64,000 nucleotides of DNA, taken from NCBI RefSeq assembly GCF_000412675.1, contig NC_021505.1, forward strand, positions 2,412,501 through 2,476,500. The letters are read 5' to 3'. The notes under the pieces were generated by a model. It ran no database searches. It was not told the origin of the DNA and saw only the letters and a program-made list of their open reading frames with translations. How positions within the stretch are numbered: the first letter of the stretch is position 1; each line of letters opens with the position of its first letter. The stretch comes from Pseudomonas putida NBRC 14164 (GTDB lineage Bacteria > Pseudomonadota > Gammaproteobacteria > Pseudomonadales > Pseudomonadaceae). This document shows, piece after piece, positions 45,517 to 54,556 of the stretch. A program made the position numbers and the translations under genes.

Positions 45517-46349
45517 TTACTGATATCGGCGCCGATCCACTTCTGGGAAATCTTGGCCAGTGTTCCATCGGCCTTGAGTGCTGTGATGACCTCAGTGACC
45601 TTTTCATTCCACTGCGGATCGCCTTTCTCAATAGCGATTACGTTGGGTTCGGCGTACAAAGTCTCGCCTGTGATTTTGAAGCGTGGATCCTGGGCAATAC
45701 GCTCCTTGGCAGTGATCAGATTGGTGACCATTGCGTCCAGGCGCACGCCGGTGCCCAGTGCCAGATCCTGGAAGGCGACAGTTTCGTTGTCATACGGCGC
45801 AGCCTGGGCGTTATCAAACGGGTAGATGAGAGGTTTGTCTTCTGCCCCTTCGATGGTGAGATCTTTGTTCAGGTAAGCCTCGTAGGTCGAGGCGCTAATG
45901 ACGCCAACTTTCTTGCCTGACAAATCTTTTCCCGAGGTGATGGCGGTGTCCTTGGCGTTGACCACAATCACCGCTGGCGACTGGTAATACTCGACCGGGA
46001 AGTCGAACACCTCAGCACGCGCCTTGCTCGGCGTCATTGAGCAGACACAGATATCGTAACGGCCACTCCAGCGGCCTGCGGCGATGACATCCCAAGAGGG
46101 CGTTTCGAGCTTGAGCCTCACCCCAAGACGCTCGGCTACGGCCTTGGCGACATCCACGTCAAAGCCATCCAGCTGGTTTTGCTCATTCAAGAATGAGAAT
46201 GGCGGGTAGTTCTCCATCAGCACGCCGGTAAGCTCACCCTTGCCCTGGACACGATCAAGCGTTGCGCCCGCAAAGGCCGTTGAGGAAGCCACCAGTAAGG
46301 CAAGGCCCAAAGGTAAAAGTGGGAAGGCTTTCAACGACTGACACTCCAT
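45513..46349 (-). CDS. Amino-acid-type ABC transporter periplasmic binding protein
   Basis: The 278-residue protein has a signal peptide (LLPLGLALLVASSTAFA) and a family-3 solute-binding domain (GVLMENYPPFSFLNEQNQLDG at the ligand pocket, ICVCSMTPSKARAE). Such proteins bind polar amino acids, opines or related zwitterions. It heads the operon with the permease and flavin monooxygenase; the upstream 46350-46400 stretch is strikingly AT-rich and probably carries the promoter. Confidence 0.9.
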   Translation of the reverse strand: MECQSLKAFPLLPLGLALLVASSTAFAGATLDRVQGKGELTGVLMENYPPFSFLNEQNQLDGFDVDVAKAVAERLGVRLKLETPSWDVIAAGRWSGRYDICVCSMTPSKARAEVFDFPVEYYQSPAVIVVNAKDTAITSGKDLSGKKVGVISASTYEAYLNKDLTIEGAEDKPLIYPFDNAQAAPYDNETVAFQDLALGTGVRLDAMVTNLITAKERIAQDPRFKITGETLYAEPNVIAIEKGDPQWNEKVTEVITALKADGTLAKISQKWIGADISK

Positions 46350-46447
46350 AGGTTTTGATTTTTAATATTAAAACGCAATATAAAATCAGTTGATACAAAC
46401 ATTATGGAATATGCTTGGTTCCGGGCGCTATATCTACAGTGCTTTGA

Positions 46448-47377
46448 TCAATGCGCGCAGCGGCTGGTATCCCCTTGCTCCGCCGGTGCCTTGCGCGCCG
46501 CCGCCAGCAGGGTCGCCAGCACGATTAGCGCTGCACCAACGGCCATGCGCAGGCTCGGCTGATCACCAAACAGCCACCAGGCGCCGATGATCGCGTACAC
46601 CGGTTCCAGCGCGATGATCATGCCGGCCGTCCGCGCTTCCAGGCCTTCCAGGCTCTTGACGAACAAAAACTGCGACAGCCCGGTGCAGAACACGCCCAGC
46701 AGCGCCAGGTTGACCCAGTCGCTGCCCGCCAGGCTGGTGCTGCCCAGGTGGGTGAAGGCAAACGGTGCCACCAGCGCGGCCACCACCACGTTCTGCCAGA
46801 AGGCCACCTGCATGGCGTTCATGCTTGATGCATTGCGGCGGTTGGCCACGGTCAGCAGGGCGAATGCCAGGCCCGAACCCAGTCCCCACAGCAGGCCGAT
46901 GGTGCCGTTGTCCAGCAGGTCGAAAGTCGGCACCACCAACACCAGGCCGGCGGTAACCATCAGCAGCAGCAAACCTTGCACGGCCCCGATACGTTGGCCA
47001 AATACACCGCGCTCGATCATGGCAATGAACGCCGGGAAGCTGGCGAAGCCCAGAGTGGCCATCGCCACGCCGCCGACTTTGACGGCAATGAAGAAGGTCA
47101 CCCAGTGGGCTGCCAGCAGGGCGCCGGTCAGGCCCAGCACCGGCAAATTGCGCAGAGTGAGCGCATCGAGCAGGCGGGTGCCCTTGAGCCCGGCGACGAA
47201 GCCCAGGGCAATGAAGGCGAAGGTGGCGCGGCCGAAGGTGATGATGCTGGCGTCGGCGTCGATCAAGTGACCAAGGATGCCGGTCAGGCCGAACAGCACA
47301 GCGGCAATATGGGCAACGCACAGGGCGTTACGGTGGCCGGTGGCAGCACCGGCTACGGGGATTGAAGTCGCGATCAT
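46448..47377 (-). CDS. DMT (EamA) family membrane exporter
   Basis: About 309 residues with ten hydrophobic segments in two EamA repeats (FGLTGILGHLIDADASIITF at the N-terminus). The ATG at 47377 is used; the longer frame begins at a TTG. It returns to the G/C-rich codon style of the core genome and marks the right edge of the accessory region. Substrate unknown. Confidence 0.85.
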   Translation of the reverse strand: MIATSIPVAGAATGHRNALCVAHIAAVLFGLTGILGHLIDADASIITFGRATFAFIALGFVAGLKGTRLLDALTLRNLPVLGLTGALLAAHWVTFFIAVKVGGVAMATLGFASFPAFIAMIERGVFGQRIGAVQGLLLLMVTAGLVLVVPTFDLLDNGTIGLLWGLGSGLAFALLTVANRRNASSMNAMQVAFWQNVVVAALVAPFAFTHLGSTSLAGSDWVNLALLGVFCTGLSQFLFVKSLEGLEARTAGMIIALEPVYAIIGAWWLFGDQPSLRMAVGAALIVLATLLAAARKAPAEQGDTSRCAH

Positions 47378-47673
47378 GGCAGTCAAGTCTTCACAATGTG
47401 GCGCGCGCAAACACTCCCTGCTGGCGCTGCGCAGGTCTCTGATACTGGGAGTTTTTATCGTTATGAGCCCAAGCGAATTGCCCGGTGCAAAAAGGCGCCA
47501 CAGCGTTGGAATTGTGAAGCGAGGCTGTTTTACTCGCGGCTACCACGTCGGCCAGCCCACGGCGCGGGGCTGGTCGATGTGTGTATTATTTTTGTATACA
47601 GGGTTTTGCAGCCGATTGCGGGCGACGTGTGCTTGTCTGATCGCGACATCGGCGGTTGCCTTGCAGCGCCGCG

Positions 47674-48267
47674 TCATTCGTCGCCGTAGTTCATGATCGA
47701 CAGCAGGCGTATGGGCACCTGCACCAGTTGCTCAGGGCCATGTGGGGTTTCGCCGTCGAAGGTCAGGCTGTCGCCGGCGTGCATGTGGTAGAGCCGGTTG
47801 CCATGGCGATACACCAGTTCGCCCTCCAGCAAGTGGAGGAACTCGGTGCCGGGGTGGGCGAAGGTGGGGAACTCTTCGCTAGCGTCGTCCATGCTCACCA
47901 TATAGGCCTCGAAGTTCTTCTTCGGCCCCCTGGCGTGATTGAGCAAGTGGTAGGTGTGGCCCTTCTCGGTGCCGCGGCGTACCACTTCCAGCCCTTCGCC
48001 GGCCTTCACCAGCAGGGCATTGCCATCGGGCTGGTCATATTGGCTGAACAGCTTGGCCATCGGCATGCCCAGCACGTCACACAGGCGGCTGAGGGTGTCG
48101 AGGCTGGTGGACACCTGGGCGTTCTCGATCTTGCTCAGCATGCCCTGGCTGATGCCGGCGATCCGTGCCACATCGGCGAGCTTGAGGGACTGGGCCTGGC
48201 GCTGGCGCTTGATCTGCAGGCCAAGGTACTGCTCCAGGCGAAGGCGCGGTTCGGTTTCAGTCGACAT
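47674..48267 (-). CDS. XRE-family regulator with C-terminal cupin domain
   Basis: The 197-residue protein has an N-terminal XRE HTH (LADVARIAGISQGMLSKIEN, residues about 18-70) and a C-terminal cupin (HPGTEFLHLLEGELVYRHGN ... AGDSLTFDGETPHGPEQ). PuuR-like regulators of this type sense small nitrogen compounds. It is divergent from the glnT-glx operon, with several palindromes in the shared region, so control of that operon is likely (inference). Confidence 0.9.
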   Translation of the reverse strand: MSTETEPRLRLEQYLGLQIKRQRQAQSLKLADVARIAGISQGMLSKIENAQVSTSLDTLSRLCDVLGMPMAKLFSQYDQPDGNALLVKAGEGLEVVRRGTEKGHTYHLLNHARGPKKNFEAYMVSMDDASEEFPTFAHPGTEFLHLLEGELVYRHGNRLYHMHAGDSLTFDGETPHGPEQLVQVPIRLLSIMNYGDE

Positions 48268-48303
48268 CGAATGTCCTGCACAGTTTCAGTTCAAGAATAA
48301 AGT

Positions 48304-48326
48304 TTTCGCACTGGGAAAGTGCGAAA
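48304..48326. promoter_or_regulatory. Palindrome upstream of the XRE-cupin gene
   Basis: TTTCGCACT-GGGAA-AGTGCGAAA has perfect nine-base arms, 37 bases before the XRE start. A natural autoregulatory operator candidate. Confidence 0.6.
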
Positions 48327-48416
48327 TGCAGCTGCGCTGGCCGCTTCTTTCCTCAGGTGAAAACAAGTTTCCCATAAATAGAACAGAAAAACCTGTCTGG
48401 GTTTTGTCTTGCCGGT

Positions 48417-48498
48417 GCCGGCTTCTGCGCGGGCAAGTCCGCTCCCACAGGGCTTTGCGGCGAATCCTGAGGGAGCGGGCTTGCCCGCGCAGAGGCCC
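48417..48498. repeat. REP-like inverted pair upstream of the glnT-like gene
   Basis: GCGCGGGCAAGTCCGCTCCC and GGGAGCGGGCTTGCCCGCGC face each other. It is the first REP pair after about 31 kb without one. Confidence 0.8.
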
Positions 48499-48556
48499 CA
48501 ACAGGCACCCAAGGCGCACCTTGAACAAACTTGGCAAGCGCATTGCATTCCTGAGA

Positions 48557-48571
48557 GGAAAGTAAGTTTCC
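48557..48571. promoter_or_regulatory. GGAAA-GTAAG-TTTCC element upstream of the glnT-like gene
   Basis: This inverted element is nearly repeated at 48359-48372 (GAAA-ACAAG-TTTCCC). Two similarly built sites on either side of the REP pair could be operators of the XRE-cupin regulator. Confidence 0.45.
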
Positions 48572-48611
48572 CTTGCGGAATCATTGCCCCTTGCCCAGGA
48601 GTGTTCAACCC

Positions 48612-49946
48612 ATGTTGCCAGCAGAAACCCAGCGCACCCTCGACCAACACGGCATCAAGTACGTGCTGGCGCAGTTCGTCGACATCCATGGTTCGGCGAA
48701 GACCAAATCGGTGCCGGTATCGGGCCTGAAGATGGTAGCCGAGGAGGGCGCCGGCTTTGCCGGGTTCGCCATCTGCGGCATGGGCATGGAGCCGCACGGC
48801 CCGGACTTCATGGCCCGCGGCGACCTGTCCACGCTGGTTCCGGTGCCTTGGCAGCCGGGCTATGGCCGGGTGGTGTGCGTGGGCCATGTCAACGGCAAGC
48901 CTTGGCCCTACGACACCCGCTACGTGTTGCAGCAGCAGGTGCAGCGCCTGGCCGACAAGGGCTGGACCCTGAATACCGGCCTTGAGCCTGAGTTCAGCCT
49001 TTTCCGCCGCGACGAAGGCGGCAAGCTGCAACTGGTGGACGCCTCCGACAACCTCGACAAACCCTGCTACGACTACAAGGGCCTGTCGCGCTCGCGGCTG
49101 TTCCTCGAGCGCCTGACCGAGGCGCTGCAGCCGGTGGGCTTCGACATCTACCAGATCGACCACGAAGACGCCAACGGCCAGTTCGAGATCAACTACACCT
49201 ACAGCGATGCCATGGAGTCGGCCGACCGTTTCACCTTTTTCCGCATGGCCGCCGGTGAGATCGCCAACGACCTGGGCATGATCTGCTCGTTCATGCCCAA
49301 GCCCGACCCCAAGCGCGCCGGCAACGGCATGCACTTTCACCTGTCGCTGGCCAGCAGCACCCACAAGAACCTGTTCCACGACCCGTCCGACAGCAGCGGC
49401 ATGGGCCTGTCGAAGCTGGCCTACCACTTTGCCGCAGGGCTGATGGCACACGGCCCGGCGCTGTGTGCCTTTGCGGCGCCGACGGTCAATTCCTACAAGC
49501 GTCTGGTGGTGGGCCGGTCGTTGTCGGGCTCCACCTGGGCCCCGGCCTTCGTTGCCTGGGGAGCCAACAACCGCTCGGCGATGGTACGCATTCCTTATGG
49601 TCGCCTGGAGTTTCGCCTGCCGGACGCCGGCTGCAACCCGTACCTGGTCACCGCCGCGATCATTGCTGCCGGCCTGGATGGCATTGACCGCCAGCTGGAC
49701 CCGGGCGAGATGTGCAATGAAAACCTGTACACCCTCAGCCTTGAAGAAATTGCCGCACGCGGCATCAAGACCCTGCCGCAATCGCTGAAGGAGGCCGCCG
49801 ACGCCCTCGAAGCCGACCCGTTGTTCCGCGAGGTGCTGGGCGCCGAAATCGTCGACGAGTTCATCAAGCTCAAGCGCATGGAGTGGGTGGAGTACTGCCG
49901 CCACGTCTCCGACTGGGAAATCCAGCGTTACACCGAGTTCTTCTGA
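48612..49946 (+). CDS. GlnT-like glutamine synthetase family protein (gamma-glutamylmethylamide synthetase-like)
   Basis: The 444-residue protein has the GS fold with the ATP/glutamate motifs [18 protein letters not shown] and [19 protein letters not shown]. Length and sequence fit the GlnT/GmaS branch, which ligates an amine (methylamine or another) to glutamate, rather than the classical GlnA (about 470 residues). It is followed by three split glutamate-synthase-like genes, the same gene order as gmaS-mgsABC of the N-methylglutamate pathway and glnT-glxBCD of rhizobia. AGGAG precedes the ATG at 48612; the frame could open 39 bases earlier. Confidence 0.88.
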   Translation: MLPAETQRTLDQHGIKYVLAQFVDIHGSAKTKSVPVSGLKMVAEEGAGFAGFAICGMGMEPHGPDFMARGDLSTLVPVPWQPGYGRVVCVGHVNGKPWPYDTRYVLQQQVQRLADKGWTLNTGLEPEFSLFRRDEGGKLQLVDASDNLDKPCYDYKGLSRSRLFLERLTEALQPVGFDIYQIDHEDANGQFEINYTYSDAMESADRFTFFRMAAGEIANDLGMICSFMPKPDPKRAGNGMHFHLSLASSTHKNLFHDPSDSSGMGLSKLAYHFAAGLMAHGPALCAFAAPTVNSYKRLVVGRSLSGSTWAPAFVAWGANNRSAMVRIPYGRLEFRLPDAGCNPYLVTAAIIAAGLDGIDRQLDPGEMCNENLYTLSLEEIAARGIKTLPQSLKEAADALEADPLFREVLGAEIVDEFIKLKRMEWVEYCRHVSDWEIQRYTEFF

Positions 49947-50012
49947 CCGCCCCCAATCCCCTGGGCGGCCAATACGAGAGCTGTCGCCCACTGCCTAGTA
50001 AGGAGCATCACC

Positions 50013-50918
50013 ATGTGTGGAATTGTAGGCCTGTACCTGAAAAAGCCCGAGCTGGAAGCCCAGCTTGGCAAGCTCTTCGAACCCATGCTCGAAGCCATGA
50101 CCGACCGTGGCCCGGACAGCGCCGGCTTTGCCATCTACGGCGACGAAGTGGCCGATGGCTGGGTCAAACTGACCCTGCAAGCGGCCGATATAAATTACCC
50201 GTGGACCACCCTGATGGGCCAGCTGGAAGGGCACCTGGGCTGCTCGCTGGACTGGTTCCAGAATGCCAGCGCCGCAGTGCTCAAAGTGCATACCGATGAA
50301 GCTGCGGCCCGCGCCGCGCTGGCTGCGCTCGCGCCGGAGGTGCGCATCATGAGCGCCGGGCAGAGCATCGAAATCCTCAAGGGCATGGGCTTGCCGGCGG
50401 AAATTTCCAGTCGCTTCGGCCTGGCCGGCATGAAGGGCAGCCACATTATCGGCCACACCCGCATGGCCACCGAAAGCGCCGTGACCATGGAAGGCAGCCA
50501 CCCGTTTTCCACCGGCGCCGACCTGTGCCTGGTGCACAACGGCTCGCTGTCCAACCACTTTCGCCTGCGCCAGGAGCTCAAGCGCGAAGGCATCAGTTTC
50601 GAAACCGACAACGACACTGAAGTGGCCGCCGGCTACCTGACCTGGCGCCTGCAGCAGGGTGACAGCCTGGCCCAGGCCCTGGATGGCGCACTGGAAGACC
50701 TGGACGGCTTCTTCACCTTTGCCATCGGCACCCGCAACGGCTTTGCCGTGATCCGCGACCCGATTGCCTGCAAGCCGGCGGTGCTGGCCGAGACCGAAGA
50801 CTACGTGGCCATGGCCTCGGAATACCAGGCACTGGCCGGCCTGCCAGGCATCGAGCACGCCAAGGTCTGGGAACCGGCCCCGGCCACGCTGTACGTCTGG
50901 GAACGCGAAAGCGCCTGA
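50013..50918 (+). CDS. glxB: GlxB/MgsA-like class-II glutamine amidotransferase
   Basis: The 301-residue protein begins MCGIVGLYLKK, so Cys2 becomes the N-terminal nucleophile after Met removal. It is an Ntn-hydrolase domain equivalent to the first domain of GltB, with GHTRMATESAVTMEGSHPF and LVHNGSLSNH in the active site. It probably removes an amide or N-alkylamide from a gamma-glutamyl compound and passes the amine to the GlxD partner. An RBS AAGGAG lies upstream; the gap to the GlnT-like gene is 66 bases. Confidence 0.87.
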   Translation: MCGIVGLYLKKPELEAQLGKLFEPMLEAMTDRGPDSAGFAIYGDEVADGWVKLTLQAADINYPWTTLMGQLEGHLGCSLDWFQNASAAVLKVHTDEAAARAALAALAPEVRIMSAGQSIEILKGMGLPAEISSRFGLAGMKGSHIIGHTRMATESAVTMEGSHPFSTGADLCLVHNGSLSNHFRLRQELKREGISFETDNDTEVAAGYLTWRLQQGDSLAQALDGALEDLDGFFTFAIGTRNGFAVIRDPIACKPAVLAETEDYVAMASEYQALAGLPGIEHAKVWEPAPATLYVWERESA

Positions 50919-50945
50919 CCTGCCACCGAACCCCTGGAGAACCAT

Positions 50946-51620
50946 ATGAAGACGATCGACCTGTCCAGCACTTCGGTGCGTGTGCTCAACCAGTCCTTGC
51001 ACGGCGAGGTGCAGGACCTTGAATGGCAAGTGACCCACCCTGGCGGCAAGCACAACCTGGCTGTCGGCATCAACGCTGCCGTGGCGGTGGATATCGAAGG
51101 CCATGCCGGCTACTACTGCGCCGGCATGAACCAGCAGGCCAGTGTCACCGTGCACGGCAACGTCGGTGTGGGTGTGGCCGAGAACATGATGTCCGGTTCG
51201 GTGCGGGTCAAGGGCAGTGCCTCCCAGGCCGCTGGTGCCACTGCCCATGGCGGGCTGCTGGTGATCGAGGGTGACGCCGGTGCCCGTTGCGGTATTTCCA
51301 TGAAAGGCGTGGACATCGTGGTAGGCGGCAACATCGGCCACATGAGCTGCTTCATGGGCCAGGCCGGGCGCCTGGTGGTGTGTGGCGATGCCGGCGATGC
51401 GCTGGGCGACTCGCTGTACGAGGTGCGCATCTACGTCAAGGGCTCGGTGCAGTCACTGGGCTCGGACTGCATCGAAAAGGAAATGCGCGCCGAACACCTG
51501 CAAGAGCTGCAGGAGCTGCTGAACAAGGCTGGCCTGGACCACAAGGCCGCCGATTTCAAACGTTACGGCTCGGCCCGCCAGCTATACAACTTCAAAGTCG
51601 ACAACGCCAGCGCGTACTGA
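50946..51620 (+). CDS. glxC: GlxC/MgsB-like protein (GltB C-terminal beta-helix domain)
   Basis: The 224-residue protein matches the GXGXG-rich right-handed beta-helix at the C-terminus of glutamate synthase, with repeats such as GVGVAENMMSGSVRVKGSA and GGLLVIEGDAGARCGISMKG. It has no active site of its own and assembles the other two subunits. It is tightly spaced between glxB-like (27 bases) and glxD-like (15 bases) genes. Confidence 0.87.
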   Translation: MKTIDLSSTSVRVLNQSLHGEVQDLEWQVTHPGGKHNLAVGINAAVAVDIEGHAGYYCAGMNQQASVTVHGNVGVGVAENMMSGSVRVKGSASQAAGATAHGGLLVIEGDAGARCGISMKGVDIVVGGNIGHMSCFMGQAGRLVVCGDAGDALGDSLYEVRIYVKGSVQSLGSDCIEKEMRAEHLQELQELLNKAGLDHKAADFKRYGSARQLYNFKVDNASAY

Positions 51621-51635
51621 TCCAGGAGCATTCCC

Positions 51636-52961
51636 ATGAGCGAGCAATTCCCCCCGGTACTGCGTGAGTCGGCCACCTTCGATCGCCTGACCATCCAGGA
51701 AATCCAGCGTGCCGCCGAAACCGGCATCTACGACATTCGCGGTGGTGGCACCAAGCGCCGTGTGCCGCACTTCGACGACCTGCTGCTGCTGGGCGCCAGC
51801 GTGTCGCGTTACCCCCTGGAAGGCTACCGCGAGAAGTGCGGCACGGACGTGGTGCTGGGCAACCGCTTTGCGAAAAAGCCGATTCACCTGAAAATCCCGG
51901 TGACCATCGCCGGCATGAGCTTCGGTGCGCTGTCGGCCAATGCCAAGGAAGCGCTGGGCCGTGGTGCGACCATCGCGGGCACCAGCACCACCACCGGCGA
52001 CGGCGGCATGACCCCGGAAGAGCGCGGCCAGTCGCAGCATCTGGTGTATCAATACCTGCCATCGCGCTACGGTATGAATCCCGATGACCTGCGCAAGGCC
52101 GACGCCATCGAGATTGTCCTCGGCCAGGGCGCCAAGCCGGGCGGTGGCGGCATGCTGCTTGGCATGAAAGTGACCGAGCGGGTGGCCGGCATGCGCACCT
52201 TGCCGATCGGTGTCGACCAGCGCAGCGCCTGCCGCCACCCGGACTGGACCGGCCCGGACGACCTGGCGATCAAGATTGCCGAGATCCGCGAGATCACCGA
52301 CTGGGAAAAACCCATCTACGTGAAGATCGGCGCCAGCCGCCCGTACTACGACGTCAAGCTGGCGGTGAAGGCCGGTGCTGACGTGATCGTGCTCGATGGC
52401 ATGCAGGGTGGTACCGCAGCGACTCAGGAAGTGTTCATCGAGCACGTCGGCATCCCGATTCTGCCGGCCATCCCGCAGGCGGTGCAGGCGCTTCAGGAAA
52501 TGGGCATGCACCGCAAGGTGCAGCTGATTGTCTCTGGCGGTATCCGCAACGGTGCCGACGTGGCCAAGGCCATGGCCCTGGGGGCTGACGCGGTGGCCAT
52601 TGGTACGGCGGCGCTGATCGCCCTGGGTGACAACCACCCCCGCCTGGACAGCGAGCTGAGGAAGATTGGCTCGGCCGCCGGCTTCTATGACGACTGGCAA
52701 AACGGCCGCGACCCGGCCGGCATCACCACCCAGGACCCGGAGTTGGCCAAGCGCCTGAACCCGGAGGAGGCAGGGCGACGTCTGGCGAATTACCTGCGGG
52801 TGCTGGTGCTGGAGGCCCAGACCATGGCGCGGGCGTGCGGCAAGTCGCACCTGCACAACCTTGACCCGGAGGACCTGGTGGCATTGACCGTGGAAGCGGC
52901 GGCGATGGCGCGGGTGCCGTTGGCGGGGACGGCCTGGGTGCCGGGGCAGGCGCAGTACTGA
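51636..52961 (+). CDS. glxD: GlxD/MgsC-like FMN-binding glutamate synthase domain protein
   Basis: The 441-residue protein is the TIM-barrel synthase domain of GltB as a separate subunit: KIPVTIAGMSFGALSANAKE, KVGASRPYYDVKLAVKAGAD-like segment KIGASRPYYDVKLAVKAGAD, and VSGGIRNGADVAKAMALGAD for FMN phosphate binding. Together with GlxB and GlxC it would make glutamate or an N-alkylglutamate from 2-oxoglutarate and the transferred amine. It ends the tightly packed part of the operon. Confidence 0.88.
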   Translation: MSEQFPPVLRESATFDRLTIQEIQRAAETGIYDIRGGGTKRRVPHFDDLLLLGASVSRYPLEGYREKCGTDVVLGNRFAKKPIHLKIPVTIAGMSFGALSANAKEALGRGATIAGTSTTTGDGGMTPEERGQSQHLVYQYLPSRYGMNPDDLRKADAIEIVLGQGAKPGGGGMLLGMKVTERVAGMRTLPIGVDQRSACRHPDWTGPDDLAIKIAEIREITDWEKPIYVKIGASRPYYDVKLAVKAGADVIVLDGMQGGTAATQEVFIEHVGIPILPAIPQAVQALQEMGMHRKVQLIVSGGIRNGADVAKAMALGADAVAIGTAALIALGDNHPRLDSELRKIGSAAGFYDDWQNGRDPAGITTQDPELAKRLNPEEAGRRLANYLRVLVLEAQTMARACGKSHLHNLDPEDLVALTVEAAAMARVPLAGTAWVPGQAQY

Positions 52962-52973
52962 TCCACCATTTTT

Positions 52974-53094
52974 GGGGCCGCTTTGCGGCCCTTTCGCGGC
53001 ACAAGGCCGCTCCTACAGGGGATTGCCGGGCCTGAGCTTGCGCGCTCCCCTGTAGGAGCGACCTTGTGTCGCGAAAGGGCTGCAAAGCAGCCCC
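52974..53094. repeat. REP-like inverted pair between glxD and amt
   Basis: CGCGGCACAAGGCCGCTCCT and AGGAGCGACCTTGTGTCGCG are mirrored around a short spacer, flanked by GGGGCCGCTTTGCGGCCC and a matching right-hand hairpin. It could attenuate transcription into amt. Confidence 0.85.
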
Positions 53095-53127
53095 AAGGGC
53101 CCCCACCATTTCCACAGGAGTGACTCG

Positions 53128-54432
53128 ATGAAGCACCTCAGCCTCGCTGTAATGTTGTTAGCCCTGGCCACCCAGGCCACTGCCGCCGAAACCACCCTGG
53201 ACACCGGCAACACCGCCTGGATGATCTGCGCCGCGATGTTTGTGTTGATGATGTGCATCCCTGGCCTGGCGCTGTTCTATGGCGGCATGGTGCGTGCCAA
53301 GAACTTCCTCTCCGTGTTCACCCAGCTGTTCGCCGTGGCTGGGGTTATCGGCATCCTCTGGGTATTGTTCGGTTACAGCCTGGTGGTCGATACCACCGGC
53401 ATGGTCGAGGGCCAGATCACCTTGAACAGTTTTATCGGCGGGCTGGACAAGGCACTGATGCTGGATATCGGCCATGACAGCCTGGTCGGCACCATCCCCG
53501 AAGGCGTGTTTGCGGTGTTCCAGCTGACGTTCGCCATCATCACCCCGGCGCTGATTGCCGGCGGCTTTGCCGAGCGCATGAAGTTCAGCGCTTCGTTGCT
53601 GTTCATGGCGGCGTGGTTCGTGCTGGTGTACGCACCCATCGCCCATATGGTGTGGGGCGGGCCGGGGGCGTTGATGGTCAACTGGGGCGTGCTCGATTTC
53701 GCCGGTGGTACTGCGGTGCATATCAACTCTGGCGTGGCTGCCTTGGCTGCAGCGTTGATGCTGGGCAAACGCAAGGGCTACCCTCAGGTGGCCATGCCGC
53801 CGCACAACCTCGGCTTTACCCTGGTGGGTGCGGGGTTGTTGTGGGTGGGCTGGTTCGGCTTCAACGTGGGTTCGGGGCTGGCGGCCAACGAGGGGGCCGG
53901 GGTGGTGATGCTGGCGACCATGGTGGCGGCTTGTGCGGGGATTGTCGGTTGGTTGCTGACCGAGAAGGTGATGCATGGCCGGCCGACTGCCTTGGGTGCA
54001 GCGTCGGGGGCATTGGCCGGGTTGGTGGGCATCACACCGGCTTGCGCGTTCGTCGGGCCCCTCGGTGCGCTGGTGATCGGTGTGCTGACGGGGGCCATCT
54101 GCTTCTTTGCCGTGACCCGGCTCAAGCAGGCGCTGGGGTATGACGACAGCCTCGATGTGTTCGGGCTGCATGGCGTTGGCGGGATGGTCGGGGCGGTGCT
54201 GACCGGGGTGTTCGCAGCGCCATCGCTGGGGGGCTATGTGGAGGGCGTATCGCCCATCGGGCAGGCACTGGTGCAGCTCAAGGGGGTGGTGTTCACCTTC
54301 GTGTACTGCTTCGTGGTGAGCTGGGCGATTCTCGGGGCGATCAAGCTGACTGTCGGGCTGCGGGCCAGCCGGGAGGAAGAAGAGCAGGGGCTGGACCTGG
54401 CGGAGCACAATGAGCGGGCTTACAACCTCTGA
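53128..54432 (+). CDS. Amt-family ammonium transporter
   Basis: The 434-residue protein has a cleavable signal sequence (MKHLSLAVMLLALATQATAA), then eleven membrane segments. The twin-histidine pore residues are in GTAVHINSG and FGLHGVGGMVG, and the phenylalanine gate and AxxxxxAFAER-type segment ALIAGGFAERMKFSA are present. It imports ammonium or methylammonium, fitting the amine/ammonium theme of the upstream genes. GGAG lies before the ATG. Whether it shares the glx transcript is unclear because of the REP pair. Confidence 0.93.
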   Translation: MKHLSLAVMLLALATQATAAETTLDTGNTAWMICAAMFVLMMCIPGLALFYGGMVRAKNFLSVFTQLFAVAGVIGILWVLFGYSLVVDTTGMVEGQITLNSFIGGLDKALMLDIGHDSLVGTIPEGVFAVFQLTFAIITPALIAGGFAERMKFSASLLFMAAWFVLVYAPIAHMVWGGPGALMVNWGVLDFAGGTAVHINSGVAALAAALMLGKRKGYPQVAMPPHNLGFTLVGAGLLWVGWFGFNVGSGLAANEGAGVVMLATMVAACAGIVGWLLTEKVMHGRPTALGAASGALAGLVGITPACAFVGPLGALVIGVLTGAICFFAVTRLKQALGYDDSLDVFGLHGVGGMVGAVLTGVFAAPSLGGYVEGVSPIGQALVQLKGVVFTFVYCFVVSWAILGAIKLTVGLRASREEEEQGLDLAEHNERAYNL

Positions 54433-54451
54433 TTGATGTGTTGCCAGCACC

Positions 54452-54543
54452 GGCCCTATCGCCGGCAAGCCAGCTCCCACAGGTACCCACTAGGCCCAGG
54501 CCTGGGGTGCTCATGTGGGAGCTGGCTTGCCGGCGATAGGGCC
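54452..54543. repeat. REP-like inverted pair between amt and the NCS1 gene
   Basis: GGCCCTATCGCCGGCAAGCC (54452) and GGCTTGCCGGCGATAGGGCC (to 54543) are exact mirror arms continuing into GCTCCCAC/GTGGGAGC. It lies between convergent genes and probably terminates both. Confidence 0.9.
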
Positions 54544-54556
54544 ATTACAGGTTGAA

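Larger units (their letters stand above)
22062..46400. other. Accessory catabolic region (hydroxyquinol/cyclitol island plus monooxygenase operon)
   Basis: Between the sensor kinase and a DMT exporter lie about 22 genes almost all devoted to uptake, oxidation, ring cleavage and regulation. REP-like inverted pairs, frequent on both sides, are absent here; ordinary hairpin-plus-T terminators are used instead. Codon third positions look visibly less G/C biased. These signs suggest acquisition as a block; no mobility gene or flanking repeat was found, so the exact limits are inferred. Confidence 0.6.
48268..48611. other. Divergent regulatory region between the XRE-cupin gene and glnT-like gene
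   Basis: 344 bases with no gene. It holds a palindrome near the XRE gene (48304-48326), a REP-like pair (48417-48498), and two copies of a GAAA-N5-TTTCC inverted element at 48359-48372 and 48557-48571, the second just before the glnT-like leader. Confidence 0.6.

Noticed and set aside
48291..49991. 566-codon open frame antisense to the glnT-like gene
   Set aside because: Shadow frame; it also runs through the REP pair and the divergent promoter region.
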